Source: an uncultured Lachnospiraceae bacterium (GTDB lineage: Bacteria; Bacillota; Clostridia; Lachnospirales; Lachnospiraceae). Taken from it: a stretch of DNA of 64,000 nucleotides. The notes under the pieces were generated by a model. The model was not told where the DNA came from, ran no database searches, and saw only the letters and a program-made list of their open reading frames with translations. Where the stretch lies: contig CACZBF010000013.1 of NCBI GenBank assembly GCA_902779355.1, positions 1 to 64,000 of the forward strand. Direction: 5' to 3'. Below are positions 41,607-49,765 of this stretch, one piece after another; position 1 is the stretch's first letter; every line of letters starts with the position of its first letter. The translations under genes and the position numbers were made by a program.

Positions 41607-42311
41607 ATGGCTGCAAAACAGAAGATCCTGATCGTGGATGATGATGAGAATATTGCGGAGCTGATCTCCCTTTATCTGGTAAAGGAGTGCTTTGACACAC
41701 AGATCGTGCATGACGGAGAGGCAGCTCTGGCTGCTTTTGCCAGCTATGCGCCGAATCTGATCCTTTTAGACCTGATGCTGCCCGGGATTGACGGCTATCA
41801 GGTGTGCCGTGAGGTGCGCTCCCGGTCTAACGTACCTGTGATCATGCTTTCCGCCAAGGGAGAAACCTTTGATAAAGTGCTGGGCCTGGAGCTCGGTGCA
41901 GATGATTACATGATGAAGCCCTTTGATTCCAAAGAACTCGTTGCAAGGGTAAAGGCAGTACTGCGCCGTTATCAGCCGGTGCGCGAGGAGGCCGCCTCTT
42001 CGGATATCAAGTGTGTGGAATATCCGGGACTGGTCGTGAACCTTTCCAACTATGCCGTGCTCTATCAGGGAAAGCAGATCGACATGCCGCCGAAAGAGTT
42101 AGAGCTTCTCTACTTTCTGGCATCTTCTCCCAATCAGGTGTTTACGAGGGAGCAGCTGTTGGATCATATCTGGGGGTATGAGTATATCGGAGATACCCGT
42201 ACGGTAGACGTGCATGTGAAGCGTCTGCGTGAGAAGATCAAGGACAGCGAGGACTGGAGCCTTGCAACGGTATGGGGGATCGGCTATAAATTTGAGCTGA
42301 AAAACGCCTGA
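41607..42311 (+). CDS. OmpR/PhoB-family response regulator
   Basis: A 234-aa regulator: receiver with D11-D12, phospho-acceptor D55 (LILLDLMLPG) and the Lys in MMKPF, then a C-terminal winged helix (REQLLDHIWGYEYIGDTRTVDVHVKRLREKI). GGGGAGG precedes the ATG. Its probable histidine kinase is encoded on the opposite strand with the two stop codons two bases apart, an unusual tail-to-tail arrangement for such a pair. Confidence 0.95.
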   Translation: MAAKQKILIVDDDENIAELISLYLVKECFDTQIVHDGEAALAAFASYAPNLILLDLMLPGIDGYQVCREVRSRSNVPVIMLSAKGETFDKVLGLELGADDYMMKPFDSKELVARVKAVLRRYQPVREEAASSDIKCVEYPGLVVNLSNYAVLYQGKQIDMPPKELELLYFLASSPNQVFTREQLLDHIWGYEYIGDTRTVDVHVKRLREKIKDSEDWSLATVWGIGYKFELKNA

Positions 42312-42313
42312 GT

Positions 42314-43747
42314 TTATCTCCCGTCGTCTTCTTTCGCCAGAGGCAGCGTAAAAATGAACTCCGTTCCCACATCTTCCGTGGAGATCACGTTGATGTTTTC
42401 ATTGTGGGCGGAGATAATATCTTTGACAATGGAGAGACCGAGACCGGTCCCTTTTTTGTCTCTTCCGCGGGAGCTGTCACTCTTATAGAAGCGCTCCCAG
42501 ATCTTCCCGAGACTTTCCTTCGGAATCCCGACACCCCGATCTTTCACGGAAACAAAGACCTTTTCGTTTTTCAGGGTTGTTTCGATCGTGATGATGGAAT
42601 CGTGATGGCTGAACTTGATCGCATTGTCGATCAGGTTGTAGAGCACCTGCTGGATTTTCGCCATATCGGCGGAAACCATGAGCTCTGCGCCTGTCAGGAT
42701 CACTTCAAAAGTGATCCGCTTTTCGATGCAGGTTCCTTCAAACGTCTGCAGCGTGTGTTTGATGATGGCATGGATATCGAAAGTGCTGATATCCAGGATC
42801 GTTCTGCCATGCGCACCGTATTTGTTGAGCTCAAGGATTCCGGCAGTCAGTTTGGTCAGGCGCTCCGTCTCAAACAGGATCGTCCGCAGGTATTTTTCCT
42901 GCATCTCGGGCGGGATCGTACCGTCCAGCATCGCCTCGATGTAGCCCTTGATGGAGGTCAGGGGCGAGCGGAAATCGTGAGAGACGTTGCTGATGAACTT
43001 TCGCTGGTCTTCTTCCAAGGTGTTCATTTCATCCGCCATATAGTTCAGGGAGGCGGAAAGGTAACCAATCTCGTTGCTTTGCCGGACCTTCACTTTCTTC
43101 TGGCTGAAATCGCCGCCTGCATACGCGCCAGCAACCTTCGCGATCCGTCGGATCGGATGGATGATGGTGAGCGCGATGATGAAAAGCACAAGAAACGCGA
43201 TCCCTGTCAGGATCCCCCATGTGATATAAGAAATGTTCAAAATGCCATAGCCGGTCTCATTGATCGCCGTCAGAGGCTCATGCAGCACAACATAGCCGAC
43301 AATCCCGTAGTTTCGCGTGATCGGGGCATAAACCGACAACTGATCCGTCGGGAAGTAACCGTAGAAGCTGCCGACCTGATAAAACCGGTTACCGAAATCC
43401 GTGGCGTCAAACTCCGGCAGGGTTTCCGGGTGGGACATATCTTCCACCGGACTTCTGGAGTTGACAAGGATGGAGCCGTCCCGTCCGATGATCCAGATCT
43501 GGCAGCCCATATAGGAGTCCAGGATCTCCAGGTGTGCCCGGAGATCTTCTAAAGATTCCCGGTTCTGGTAGTATTCCTGTGCATAGTTTTTCGAGATGAT
43601 GTTGGCTTCCCGGTACAATGTTTCCGAGGCGCGTCTGGTCATCAGAGACAGCACCAGATGCGAGGTGACGGTTGAGATCAGAATAAACCCGATGATGCCG
43701 AACGCCAGAAACAGCAGGATCAGCCGCAGATACAGTCGTTTTTTCAT
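42314..43747 (-). CDS. Sensor histidine kinase
   Basis: A 477-aa membrane kinase: TM1 (about 8-33), an external sensor (34-170), TM2 (171-196), HAMP (197-250), the phosphorylated His257 in SNVSHDFRSPLTSIKGY, and a catalytic ATPase domain with the N, G1 and G2 boxes (NLIDNAIKFSH, VKDRGVGIPKE, KGTGLGLSI). Class fits an OmpR-type partner, and the convergent regulator at 41.6 kb is the best candidate. It starts six bases after the pyrophosphorylase stop and has only a weak ribosome site, so it is probably expressed from the mutS2 promoter. Confidence 0.94.
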   Translation of the reverse strand: MKKRLYLRLILLFLAFGIIGFILISTVTSHLVLSLMTRRASETLYREANIISKNYAQEYYQNRESLEDLRAHLEILDSYMGCQIWIIGRDGSILVNSRSPVEDMSHPETLPEFDATDFGNRFYQVGSFYGYFPTDQLSVYAPITRNYGIVGYVVLHEPLTAINETGYGILNISYITWGILTGIAFLVLFIIALTIIHPIRRIAKVAGAYAGGDFSQKKVKVRQSNEIGYLSASLNYMADEMNTLEEDQRKFISNVSHDFRSPLTSIKGYIEAMLDGTIPPEMQEKYLRTILFETERLTKLTAGILELNKYGAHGRTILDISTFDIHAIIKHTLQTFEGTCIEKRITFEVILTGAELMVSADMAKIQQVLYNLIDNAIKFSHHDSIITIETTLKNEKVFVSVKDRGVGIPKESLGKIWERFYKSDSSRGRDKKGTGLGLSIVKDIISAHNENINVISTEDVGTEFIFTLPLAKEDDGR

Positions 43748-43753
43748 GGATTT

Positions 43754-44980
43754 TTACAGGGTAATGCCGTTTTGTTTGCAAAGGGCGCGTGCCGATTCCA
43801 CAGAGTCCACGCCGGTGGGGTTTTTGATGGGGGCAAATTCCTTCTCACGGATCACTTCATAGGGAAGGCAGGTGCGGAGCTGATGGATCATGTCAAGGAC
43901 GAGCTGCTCGAACTTGTATCCATTCGGTTCTGATGGCTTCAGCGGATTCCCGTCGCTGTCCAGACAGGGAATCTTCTTTTCCACAACATGCAGCGCCAGT
44001 TGATCATCAGAGAGACCGGTAAGCTCTTTTGCATGAAACAGGTAGTTCAGGATGACACCGTAATTGTACGCGGGATCACCATTCGCATCTTTTGCTTCCA
44101 TCATTTCCGGAGAGAGTTCATAATACTCCACAATGGAGGGGCTTCCGTCTTCCAGACAGATGACACCGACCTTTTCATCCGGCGTTGCTTTTTTCACGAC
44201 TTTGGCGCCGACGGAAACATCGGCAAGCACAGTTGCCCCGACGAAGCAGGGATCACAGATCCGCTGCAGCACGTTATCCACGGCAAAGACATTGATCCAT
44301 TCGATGCCTTCCTCTTCCAAAATCCGATCCAAACCTGCGCGTACCATGGAGGAAAACCAGCCGCCATTTCCGTTTGGAGAGGTGGAGATCCGATTTTTTG
44401 CTTCCAGATAGGCTTTTCCGTTGTAATCGCAGGCTGGCGCCATATCCTGTTTGAAAAAGACGACGCGATCTTTCTGATAGCCGAAGTAATTCTGTTCTTC
44501 AAAAAATCGTACCGTGGCTTCGTGATTCTTTTCGCTCGTCATGATAAACAGACGGATCCAAGTATCGGTTTCTTTGACCACATCCAGCAGGTTTTCCACC
44601 AATCGCTGGAAAATATAGACATGTTTCGTTTCTCCGATGTCATACATCCCTTTGGGGTTGTCGGAGCCAAGTCTTGTGCCCATACCACCTGCGAGCAGCA
44701 GTGCAGCCGTCTTTCCGGCCTTGATAGCCGATACCCCCGCATCGTGAAATTCCTGCCTGCGCCGATCGATCTCTGTTAATGTGGTGGCCGCCAGCGGCGA
44801 GAAAACACCGCGTTTTCCGGCGTGGACGCCGTCTTTGGCATGAGACAGCACGGAAAAGTCCGTTTCCTCAATCTGAAGAAGGAGCTCTTCCTGCTCCGCA
44901 GGAGAAAGCGCATCATAGTATTGCAGGACGTGCTCCTGTCCGAAAGTTTGTAGTTTTTTTGCAGCTTCTTCTTTTGTCAT
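43754..44980 (-). CDS. UDP-sugar pyrophosphorylase (UDPGP/UAP1 type)
   Basis: A 408-aa nucleotidyltransferase of the eukaryote-like UDPGP family: LLLAGGMGTRLGSDNPKGMYDI (nucleotide loop), PNGNGGWFSS (uridine-binding loop), NVFAVDNVL and KVGVICLEDG. It makes a UDP-sugar, UDP-GlcNAc or UDP-glucose, from UTP and the sugar phosphate; which one is not decided by eye. AAAGGAG precedes the ATG. It lies 12 nt after mutS2 and 6 nt before the histidine kinase. Confidence 0.92.
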   Translation of the reverse strand: MTKEEAAKKLQTFGQEHVLQYYDALSPAEQEELLLQIEETDFSVLSHAKDGVHAGKRGVFSPLAATTLTEIDRRRQEFHDAGVSAIKAGKTAALLLAGGMGTRLGSDNPKGMYDIGETKHVYIFQRLVENLLDVVKETDTWIRLFIMTSEKNHEATVRFFEEQNYFGYQKDRVVFFKQDMAPACDYNGKAYLEAKNRISTSPNGNGGWFSSMVRAGLDRILEEEGIEWINVFAVDNVLQRICDPCFVGATVLADVSVGAKVVKKATPDEKVGVICLEDGSPSIVEYYELSPEMMEAKDANGDPAYNYGVILNYLFHAKELTGLSDDQLALHVVEKKIPCLDSDGNPLKPSEPNGYKFEQLVLDMIHQLRTCLPYEVIREKEFAPIKNPTGVDSVESARALCKQNGITL

Positions 44981-44992
44981 GGTTTTTCTCCT

Positions 44993-47371
44993 TTATTTGA
45001 AAGTTGCAATGGTGACCCCGGCGTCGCCTTCTCCGTACTCGCCGAGATGATACTCATCAATATAGGGCAATTTCTTTAAGTGTTGCCAGACCGCATTGCG
45101 AAGCGCACCGGTTCCTTTGCCGTGGACGATCCGGACGGATGGGATATGCGCCAGTAATGCATCATCCAGATATTTATCAAGGATTGCGACAGCTTCAGCG
45201 GTGGTCTTTCCGATCAGATTCACTTCCGCGCTGACAGAAGCGGATTTGGATAATTTGATCTTTCCGGCGCCGCTGGCAGCCTTTTTTGTGGCAGCGCCCG
45301 GTTCGTCCGGTAAAATCTCCAGATCACGAATGTTGACCGTGCTGGATAAGATCCCCATCTGTACGGTGAGATCTCCTTTTGCATTTGGAAGCGTGTGGAC
45401 AGTCCCATTCAGGTTCATGGAACGGACTCTGACACGATCGCCGATGGAGACGCTCTTTGGCGCGGTATGAGAAGAGCTGTCCTTTTGCTGTTTTTTGGAA
45501 CGCCGGTTTTCGGAAGCCTTGATCTGTTCACGGAGCGCGGACCGCTCCTGTTCCATGTCGCGGATCGCATCCGAGTCGGGATGGTATTTTCTGAAATCAC
45601 GGATGGTACGATCGGCGTAATCCTTTGCTTCCTGTAGAATCCGCGCCGCTTCTTCGTTTGCTTCCCTTAGGATCCTGTCTCTGGTATCTTCGATCCGTTC
45701 TTTTTTCTCGTGTGCGGTCTGGTGCGCTTGTTCGGCTTCTTCTTTCAGCCGTTTGATCTCTGCCTGCTCTTTTTCAGCCGTCAGGCGGCTTTCTTCCAGA
45801 TCTGCGATCAGGTCCTCGAAGTCCTTGGCCTGCGTGGACATATTTTCCTTTGCTTCTTCGATCAGCGTTTCAGGAAGACCAAGTTTTTGCGAGATCGCAA
45901 AAGCATTGCTTTTTCCGGGGATACCGGTCAGCAAGCGGTAGGTAGGACTGAGTGTCTCCACGTCAAACTCGCAGCTGGCGTTTTCCACGCCTTCTGTTGT
46001 CATGGCGTAGATCTTCAGCTCGCTGTAATGCGTGGTCGCCATGGTACGGATATGGCGGCGATGAAGATCGGAGAGGATAGCGGTCGCAAGTGCTGCTCCT
46101 TCCGTCGGATCCGTCCCGGCACAGAGCTCGTCAAAAAGCACAAGAGAGCGGTCATTGACGTGCTTTAAAATATAAACAATATTGGTCGTGTGCGCGGAAA
46201 AGGTGGAAAGAGACTGCTCGATGCTCTGCTCATCACCAATGTCCGCATAGACCGTATGAAATACGGAAAGTTCGGAACGATCCGCAGCCGGGATCAGCAT
46301 TCCGGCAAGCCCCATCAAAGTCAGGAGGCCGACAGTCTTTAAGGAAACGGTTTTGCCGCCGGTGTTCGGACCGGTTATGATCAATTGATCATAGTCCTCT
46401 CCCAGTGTCAGGTCGATCGGAACCGCTTTTTTCGGATCCAGAAGCGGATGCCGTGCTTTTCTCAGACGGATACGGCCGGAGTCATTGAGCAGTGGTACGG
46501 ATCCATTGTATTCCAAGGCATAAGCGGCTTTTGCAAAAATAAAGTCAAGCCTCGTTATGGTGTTATAATCTTCCTGAAGGGCTTCCTGTTGCGCGCGAAC
46601 GCGATCCGTCAGCATATTCAGGATGATCTGGATCTCTTCCTGCTCCTTTAAGTGGAGTTCTTTTAATTCATTATTCAGATTGACCACGGCCATCGGCTCA
46701 ATGAACAAGGTGGAGCCGCTGCCGGACTGATCATGGATCATGCCGGGGACAAAGGACTTCGAGGAAGCCTTGACGGGCAGGCAATACCGGCCGTCCCGCA
46801 TCGTGATCACGGAATCCTGCAAGTGATCTCTGAGATCCTGGTGATTTAACATGGAGGTCATCTGGTTATGGATCCTGTCGCCCATGCCGCGGATCTTTCG
46901 CCGCAGATCCTTGAGTGTCGGGCTTGCATCATCTGCGATCTCGTCCGCAGAGACAATGCAGCGTCGTATTTCACCCGACAGATCCGGAAGCGGCGTCAGA
47001 AGCGAAAGATAAGGGTCAAGGGAGTCCGGATGCTCCGGAGTCTCTGTGTCTTTGAAAAAGGAAAACACCTGCTGGACACATTCCAGGGTAGATGCAATGT
47101 CAAGAAGCTCCCCCGCACCGAGATTGCCGCCGATGGAAAGGTGCTTGAGAGAAGGGATCAGATCCTTTACCCCTCCAAAAGAAAGCCGGCCGTTCTTCAA
47201 AAGCCGGCCGAGCGCATCGTTCGTTTCCAGAAGAGCGGTTTCGATCTCTTTCGGATCTTTCATCGGCTCCAGCTTTTTACAGAGCCGTCGTCCCCGTTCC
47301 GACCCGGCATGACCGGTCAGACGCTCGATGATCTGTGTGTATTCCAAAAGTTTCAGTGCGCGGTGATTCAT
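44993..47371 (-). CDS. mutS2: Endonuclease/ribosome-rescue ATPase MutS2
   Basis: A 792-aa MutS-like ATPase. N-terminal MNHRALKLLEYTQIIERLTGHAGS is the normal MutS2 start and fixes the ATG at 47371. Walker A TGPNTGGKTVSLKTVG, Walker B FDELCAGTDP, a Glu/Lys-rich coiled coil, a KOW-like segment (GDRVRVRSMNLNGTV) and a C-terminal Smr domain with HGKGTGALR. MutS2 proteins limit recombination or split collided ribosomes. No mismatch-recognition domain. There is no ribosome site; the promoter abuts the ATG. Confidence 0.96.
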   Translation of the reverse strand: MNHRALKLLEYTQIIERLTGHAGSERGRRLCKKLEPMKDPKEIETALLETNDALGRLLKNGRLSFGGVKDLIPSLKHLSIGGNLGAGELLDIASTLECVQQVFSFFKDTETPEHPDSLDPYLSLLTPLPDLSGEIRRCIVSADEIADDASPTLKDLRRKIRGMGDRIHNQMTSMLNHQDLRDHLQDSVITMRDGRYCLPVKASSKSFVPGMIHDQSGSGSTLFIEPMAVVNLNNELKELHLKEQEEIQIILNMLTDRVRAQQEALQEDYNTITRLDFIFAKAAYALEYNGSVPLLNDSGRIRLRKARHPLLDPKKAVPIDLTLGEDYDQLIITGPNTGGKTVSLKTVGLLTLMGLAGMLIPAADRSELSVFHTVYADIGDEQSIEQSLSTFSAHTTNIVYILKHVNDRSLVLFDELCAGTDPTEGAALATAILSDLHRRHIRTMATTHYSELKIYAMTTEGVENASCEFDVETLSPTYRLLTGIPGKSNAFAISQKLGLPETLIEEAKENMSTQAKDFEDLIADLEESRLTAEKEQAEIKRLKEEAEQAHQTAHEKKERIEDTRDRILREANEEAARILQEAKDYADRTIRDFRKYHPDSDAIRDMEQERSALREQIKASENRRSKKQQKDSSSHTAPKSVSIGDRVRVRSMNLNGTVHTLPNAKGDLTVQMGILSSTVNIRDLEILPDEPGAATKKAASGAGKIKLSKSASVSAEVNLIGKTTAEAVAILDKYLDDALLAHIPSVRIVHGKGTGALRNAVWQHLKKLPYIDEYHLGEYGEGDAGVTIATFK

Positions 47372-47377
47372 GTGTTC

Positions 47378-47406
47378 AGTATAACGCCAGACGGGGGACT
47401 TTTCAA
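47378..47406 (-). promoter_or_regulatory. mutS2 promoter abutting the start codon (leaderless candidate)
   Basis: On the minus strand TTGAAA (47401-47406), 17 bp, TATACT (47378-47383), then six bases to the mutS2 ATG at 47371. Transcription should begin at the start codon. Confidence 0.7.
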
Positions 47407-47407
47407 C

Positions 47408-47436
47408 TTGCAACCACGCCGATTCCATTCTATAAT
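47408..47436 (+). promoter_or_regulatory. Promoter of the HtrA-like gene abutting the start codon (leaderless candidate)
   Basis: TTGCAA (47408-47413), 17 bp, perfect TATAAT (47431-47436), then seven bases to the ATG at 47444. The -35 boxes of this and the mutS2 promoter are one base apart; the whole intergenic region is just the two promoters. Confidence 0.7.
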
Positions 47437-47443
47437 GAGGGTT

Positions 47444-48775
47444 ATGCAGGATCAGGAAGAGAAAGAGACTCAGGAAGAAGAAAAAAAAGAAGACTTTTCC
47501 TTTATGACGGAAAAGATCAAGGAGAAGCCAATCAATAAGCGGAAGATCGTTTCACGTATTCTGCTTACTTTACTTTGTGCGGTCATTTTCGGGATCGTGG
47601 CATCCCTTGTCATCGCTTTTCTCGTCCCACGTCTGCAAAAGAAGATCACGCCGGAGGAACAGCCTGAGATGATCGTGATTCCCCGGGATGAGCGTATTCC
47701 GGAGACGGAAAGCGAGTCTGAGAGTGAGACCGAGACGGAGACCGAAGAGAGCACGGAAGAGCCTTCCACGGAAGAGATTGCAAGTACGGAGCCCCTGGAA
47801 GTAGCGGATCTTCTGCCTGAGCAGCAGCAGAAGCTGCGAAAACAGCTATATGCGATCGGGGAAGAGGCGAACCGTTTTATCGTGACAGTGACGGGGGTCA
47901 AGAGTGACACGGACTGGTTTAATGCCGTATACAGCAGTGAGGACAAGGCAAGTGGACTCATTGTGGCAAATACCGGTGACGAGATCCTGATCGTAACGGA
48001 AAACAGCGTGATCCGCGGTGCGGAGACGACGACCGTGACATTTGTGAACGGAGAAACCGCAGATGCGGCCTTAAAGGGCGCGGACGGTGTCACGGGGCTC
48101 GCGGTTCTGACCGTTCCGGTTCAGGCACTGAAGGAAGAAACACTTCAGGAGATCATGACAGCGACACTGGCGAACTCTTTGAATGTGACGAAGGGAACCA
48201 CAGTGCTTGCATTGGGCAGTCCCCTCGGGACGAATTATTCGATCCTGGCCGGTTCGATCACAGGGACAGGAGACAGTATTTTCCTTGCGGATGCTGTGTT
48301 CACGGTATTCCAGACGGATATTATCACCGCAAACAGCGGAAACGGCGTGTTGGTGAATCTTGAAAAGGAAGTCATCGGATTTATGCGGAAGGAAAATGCA
48401 TCTGTAGGTACTATTTCCGCTATTTCCGTTTCAGAGTTGAAGAGCCTTTTGGAGAAGTTGGAGAACGGACTGGATGTGCCGTATCTTGGCCTTTATATCA
48501 GTACGGTCACGAAATCGATCGCCGAGGAATATGATCTGCCGCAGGGTGTTTATATCAATTCCGTAGAGATGGATTCTCCGGGGATGGAAGCAAACCTCCT
48601 GAGCGGAGATGTGATCGTGGAGATTGATGGGGCGAAGGTGACGGATGCGGAAAGCTACCGGACAGCCCTGTTTGAGCATGTACCGGGAGATACCATGCGG
48701 ATCGTCGTGGAGCGTCTCGGGAGTGAGGGCTATACCAAGGTTTCCTGCACGGCCACGGTAGGGATCTGCGAGTAA
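47444..48775 (+). CDS. HtrA-like membrane-anchored pseudoprotease with PDZ domain
   Basis: A 443-aa protein with the layout of HtrA/DegP: cytoplasmic acidic N-terminus, one membrane helix (38-63), a Glu/Ser/Thr-rich linker (84-120), a trypsin-like domain (about 140-335) and a C-terminal PDZ domain (347-443; LLSGDVIVEIDGAKV). The catalytic triad is broken: the His of TNNHVV is Ser188 (TENSVI), the Asp of TDLAVL is Gly218 (TGLAVL); Ser298 remains, but GNSGGP reads ANSGNG. It is therefore probably inactive as a protease and may bind unfolded or wall-linked proteins. The start at 47444 is chosen because 47435 would lie inside the -10 box. Confidence 0.88.
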   Translation: MQDQEEKETQEEEKKEDFSFMTEKIKEKPINKRKIVSRILLTLLCAVIFGIVASLVIAFLVPRLQKKITPEEQPEMIVIPRDERIPETESESESETETETEESTEEPSTEEIASTEPLEVADLLPEQQQKLRKQLYAIGEEANRFIVTVTGVKSDTDWFNAVYSSEDKASGLIVANTGDEILIVTENSVIRGAETTTVTFVNGETADAALKGADGVTGLAVLTVPVQALKEETLQEIMTATLANSLNVTKGTTVLALGSPLGTNYSILAGSITGTGDSIFLADAVFTVFQTDIITANSGNGVLVNLEKEVIGFMRKENASVGTISAISVSELKSLLEKLENGLDVPYLGLYISTVTKSIAEEYDLPQGVYINSVEMDSPGMEANLLSGDVIVEIDGAKVTDAESYRTALFEHVPGDTMRIVVERLGSEGYTKVSCTATVGICE

Positions 48776-48813
48776 AACCGGATCAGGATGATCTTAGAGA
48801 AAGAGGAACATAG

Positions 48814-49758
48814 ATGAAATATATCGAAACATTACGCGAAGGAGAGAAGATCCAGGAAATTTATCTTTGCAAACAGAAGAATTCCTTACTGACGAAGGCG
48901 GGGAAACCATACGACAATCTGATCTTGCAGGACAAGACCGGAACGATCAATGCAAAGATCTGGGATCCGTCTTCCCAGGGGATTGAAGAATTCGACGCGC
49001 TGGACTATATCGCAGTCAACGGTGATGTCACAAGCTTTATGGGTGCGCTGCAGCTGAATGTGAGACGGGTGCGCAAGGTTTCGGAAGGGGAATACAGTCC
49101 GGCGGATTATCTGCCGGTATCCGAGAACGATTCTGCACAGATGATGACCTCTCTGCAGTCCTATATCGCAAGCATCCAGAACCCATATCTGAAGCAGCTT
49201 CTGGCAGCGTTCTTTGAAGACAGCGCGTTTGTTGCGCGGTTTGAGAAGCATTCGGCCGCAAAAAGTGTGCATCACGGGTTTGTCGGCGGACTTCTGGAGC
49301 ATACATTGTCCGTCACGATCAACTGTGATTTTTTTGCAAAACGCTATCCTGTTCTGAACCGGGATCTTTTGCTCACGGCTGCGATCTGCCATGATATCGG
49401 AAAACTTTCCGAACTTTCGGATTTTCCGCAGAATGACTATACGGATGAGGGGCAGTTGCTTGGTCATATCGTAATGGGCGCAAATATGGTGTCGGAAAAG
49501 ATCAGGGAGATCGAAGGATTTCCGAAGCAGCTCCGCAGCGAATTGCTGCATTGCATCCTGGCGCATCACGGTGAGCTGGAGTATGGATCTCCGAAGAAAC
49601 CGGCGCTGGCGGAAGCGATGGCATTATCCTTTGCAGACAATCTGGACGCGAAGATGGAGACTGTTAAGGAACTGTTCAATGGAATCCCGGAGGGAAATAC
49701 CGATTGGCTCGGGTTCAACCGCGTTTTGGATACCAATATCAGACGTACCGGAAAGTGA
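48814..49758 (+). CDS. yhaM: 3'-5' exoribonuclease YhaM
   Basis: A 314-aa protein with an N-terminal OB-fold (TGTINAKIWDPSS...) and an HD domain: HHGFVGGLLEHTLSV, ICHDIGKLSE and HHGELEYGS carry the metal-binding His/Asp set. YhaM enzymes trim RNA and DNA 3' ends. AGAGGAA precedes the ATG. It starts a run with rlmD and two Nudix genes. Confidence 0.93.
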   Translation: MKYIETLREGEKIQEIYLCKQKNSLLTKAGKPYDNLILQDKTGTINAKIWDPSSQGIEEFDALDYIAVNGDVTSFMGALQLNVRRVRKVSEGEYSPADYLPVSENDSAQMMTSLQSYIASIQNPYLKQLLAAFFEDSAFVARFEKHSAAKSVHHGFVGGLLEHTLSVTINCDFFAKRYPVLNRDLLLTAAICHDIGKLSELSDFPQNDYTDEGQLLGHIVMGANMVSEKIREIEGFPKQLRSELLHCILAHHGELEYGSPKKPALAEAMALSFADNLDAKMETVKELFNGIPEGNTDWLGFNRVLDTNIRRTGK

Positions 49759-49765
49759 GAGTTGC

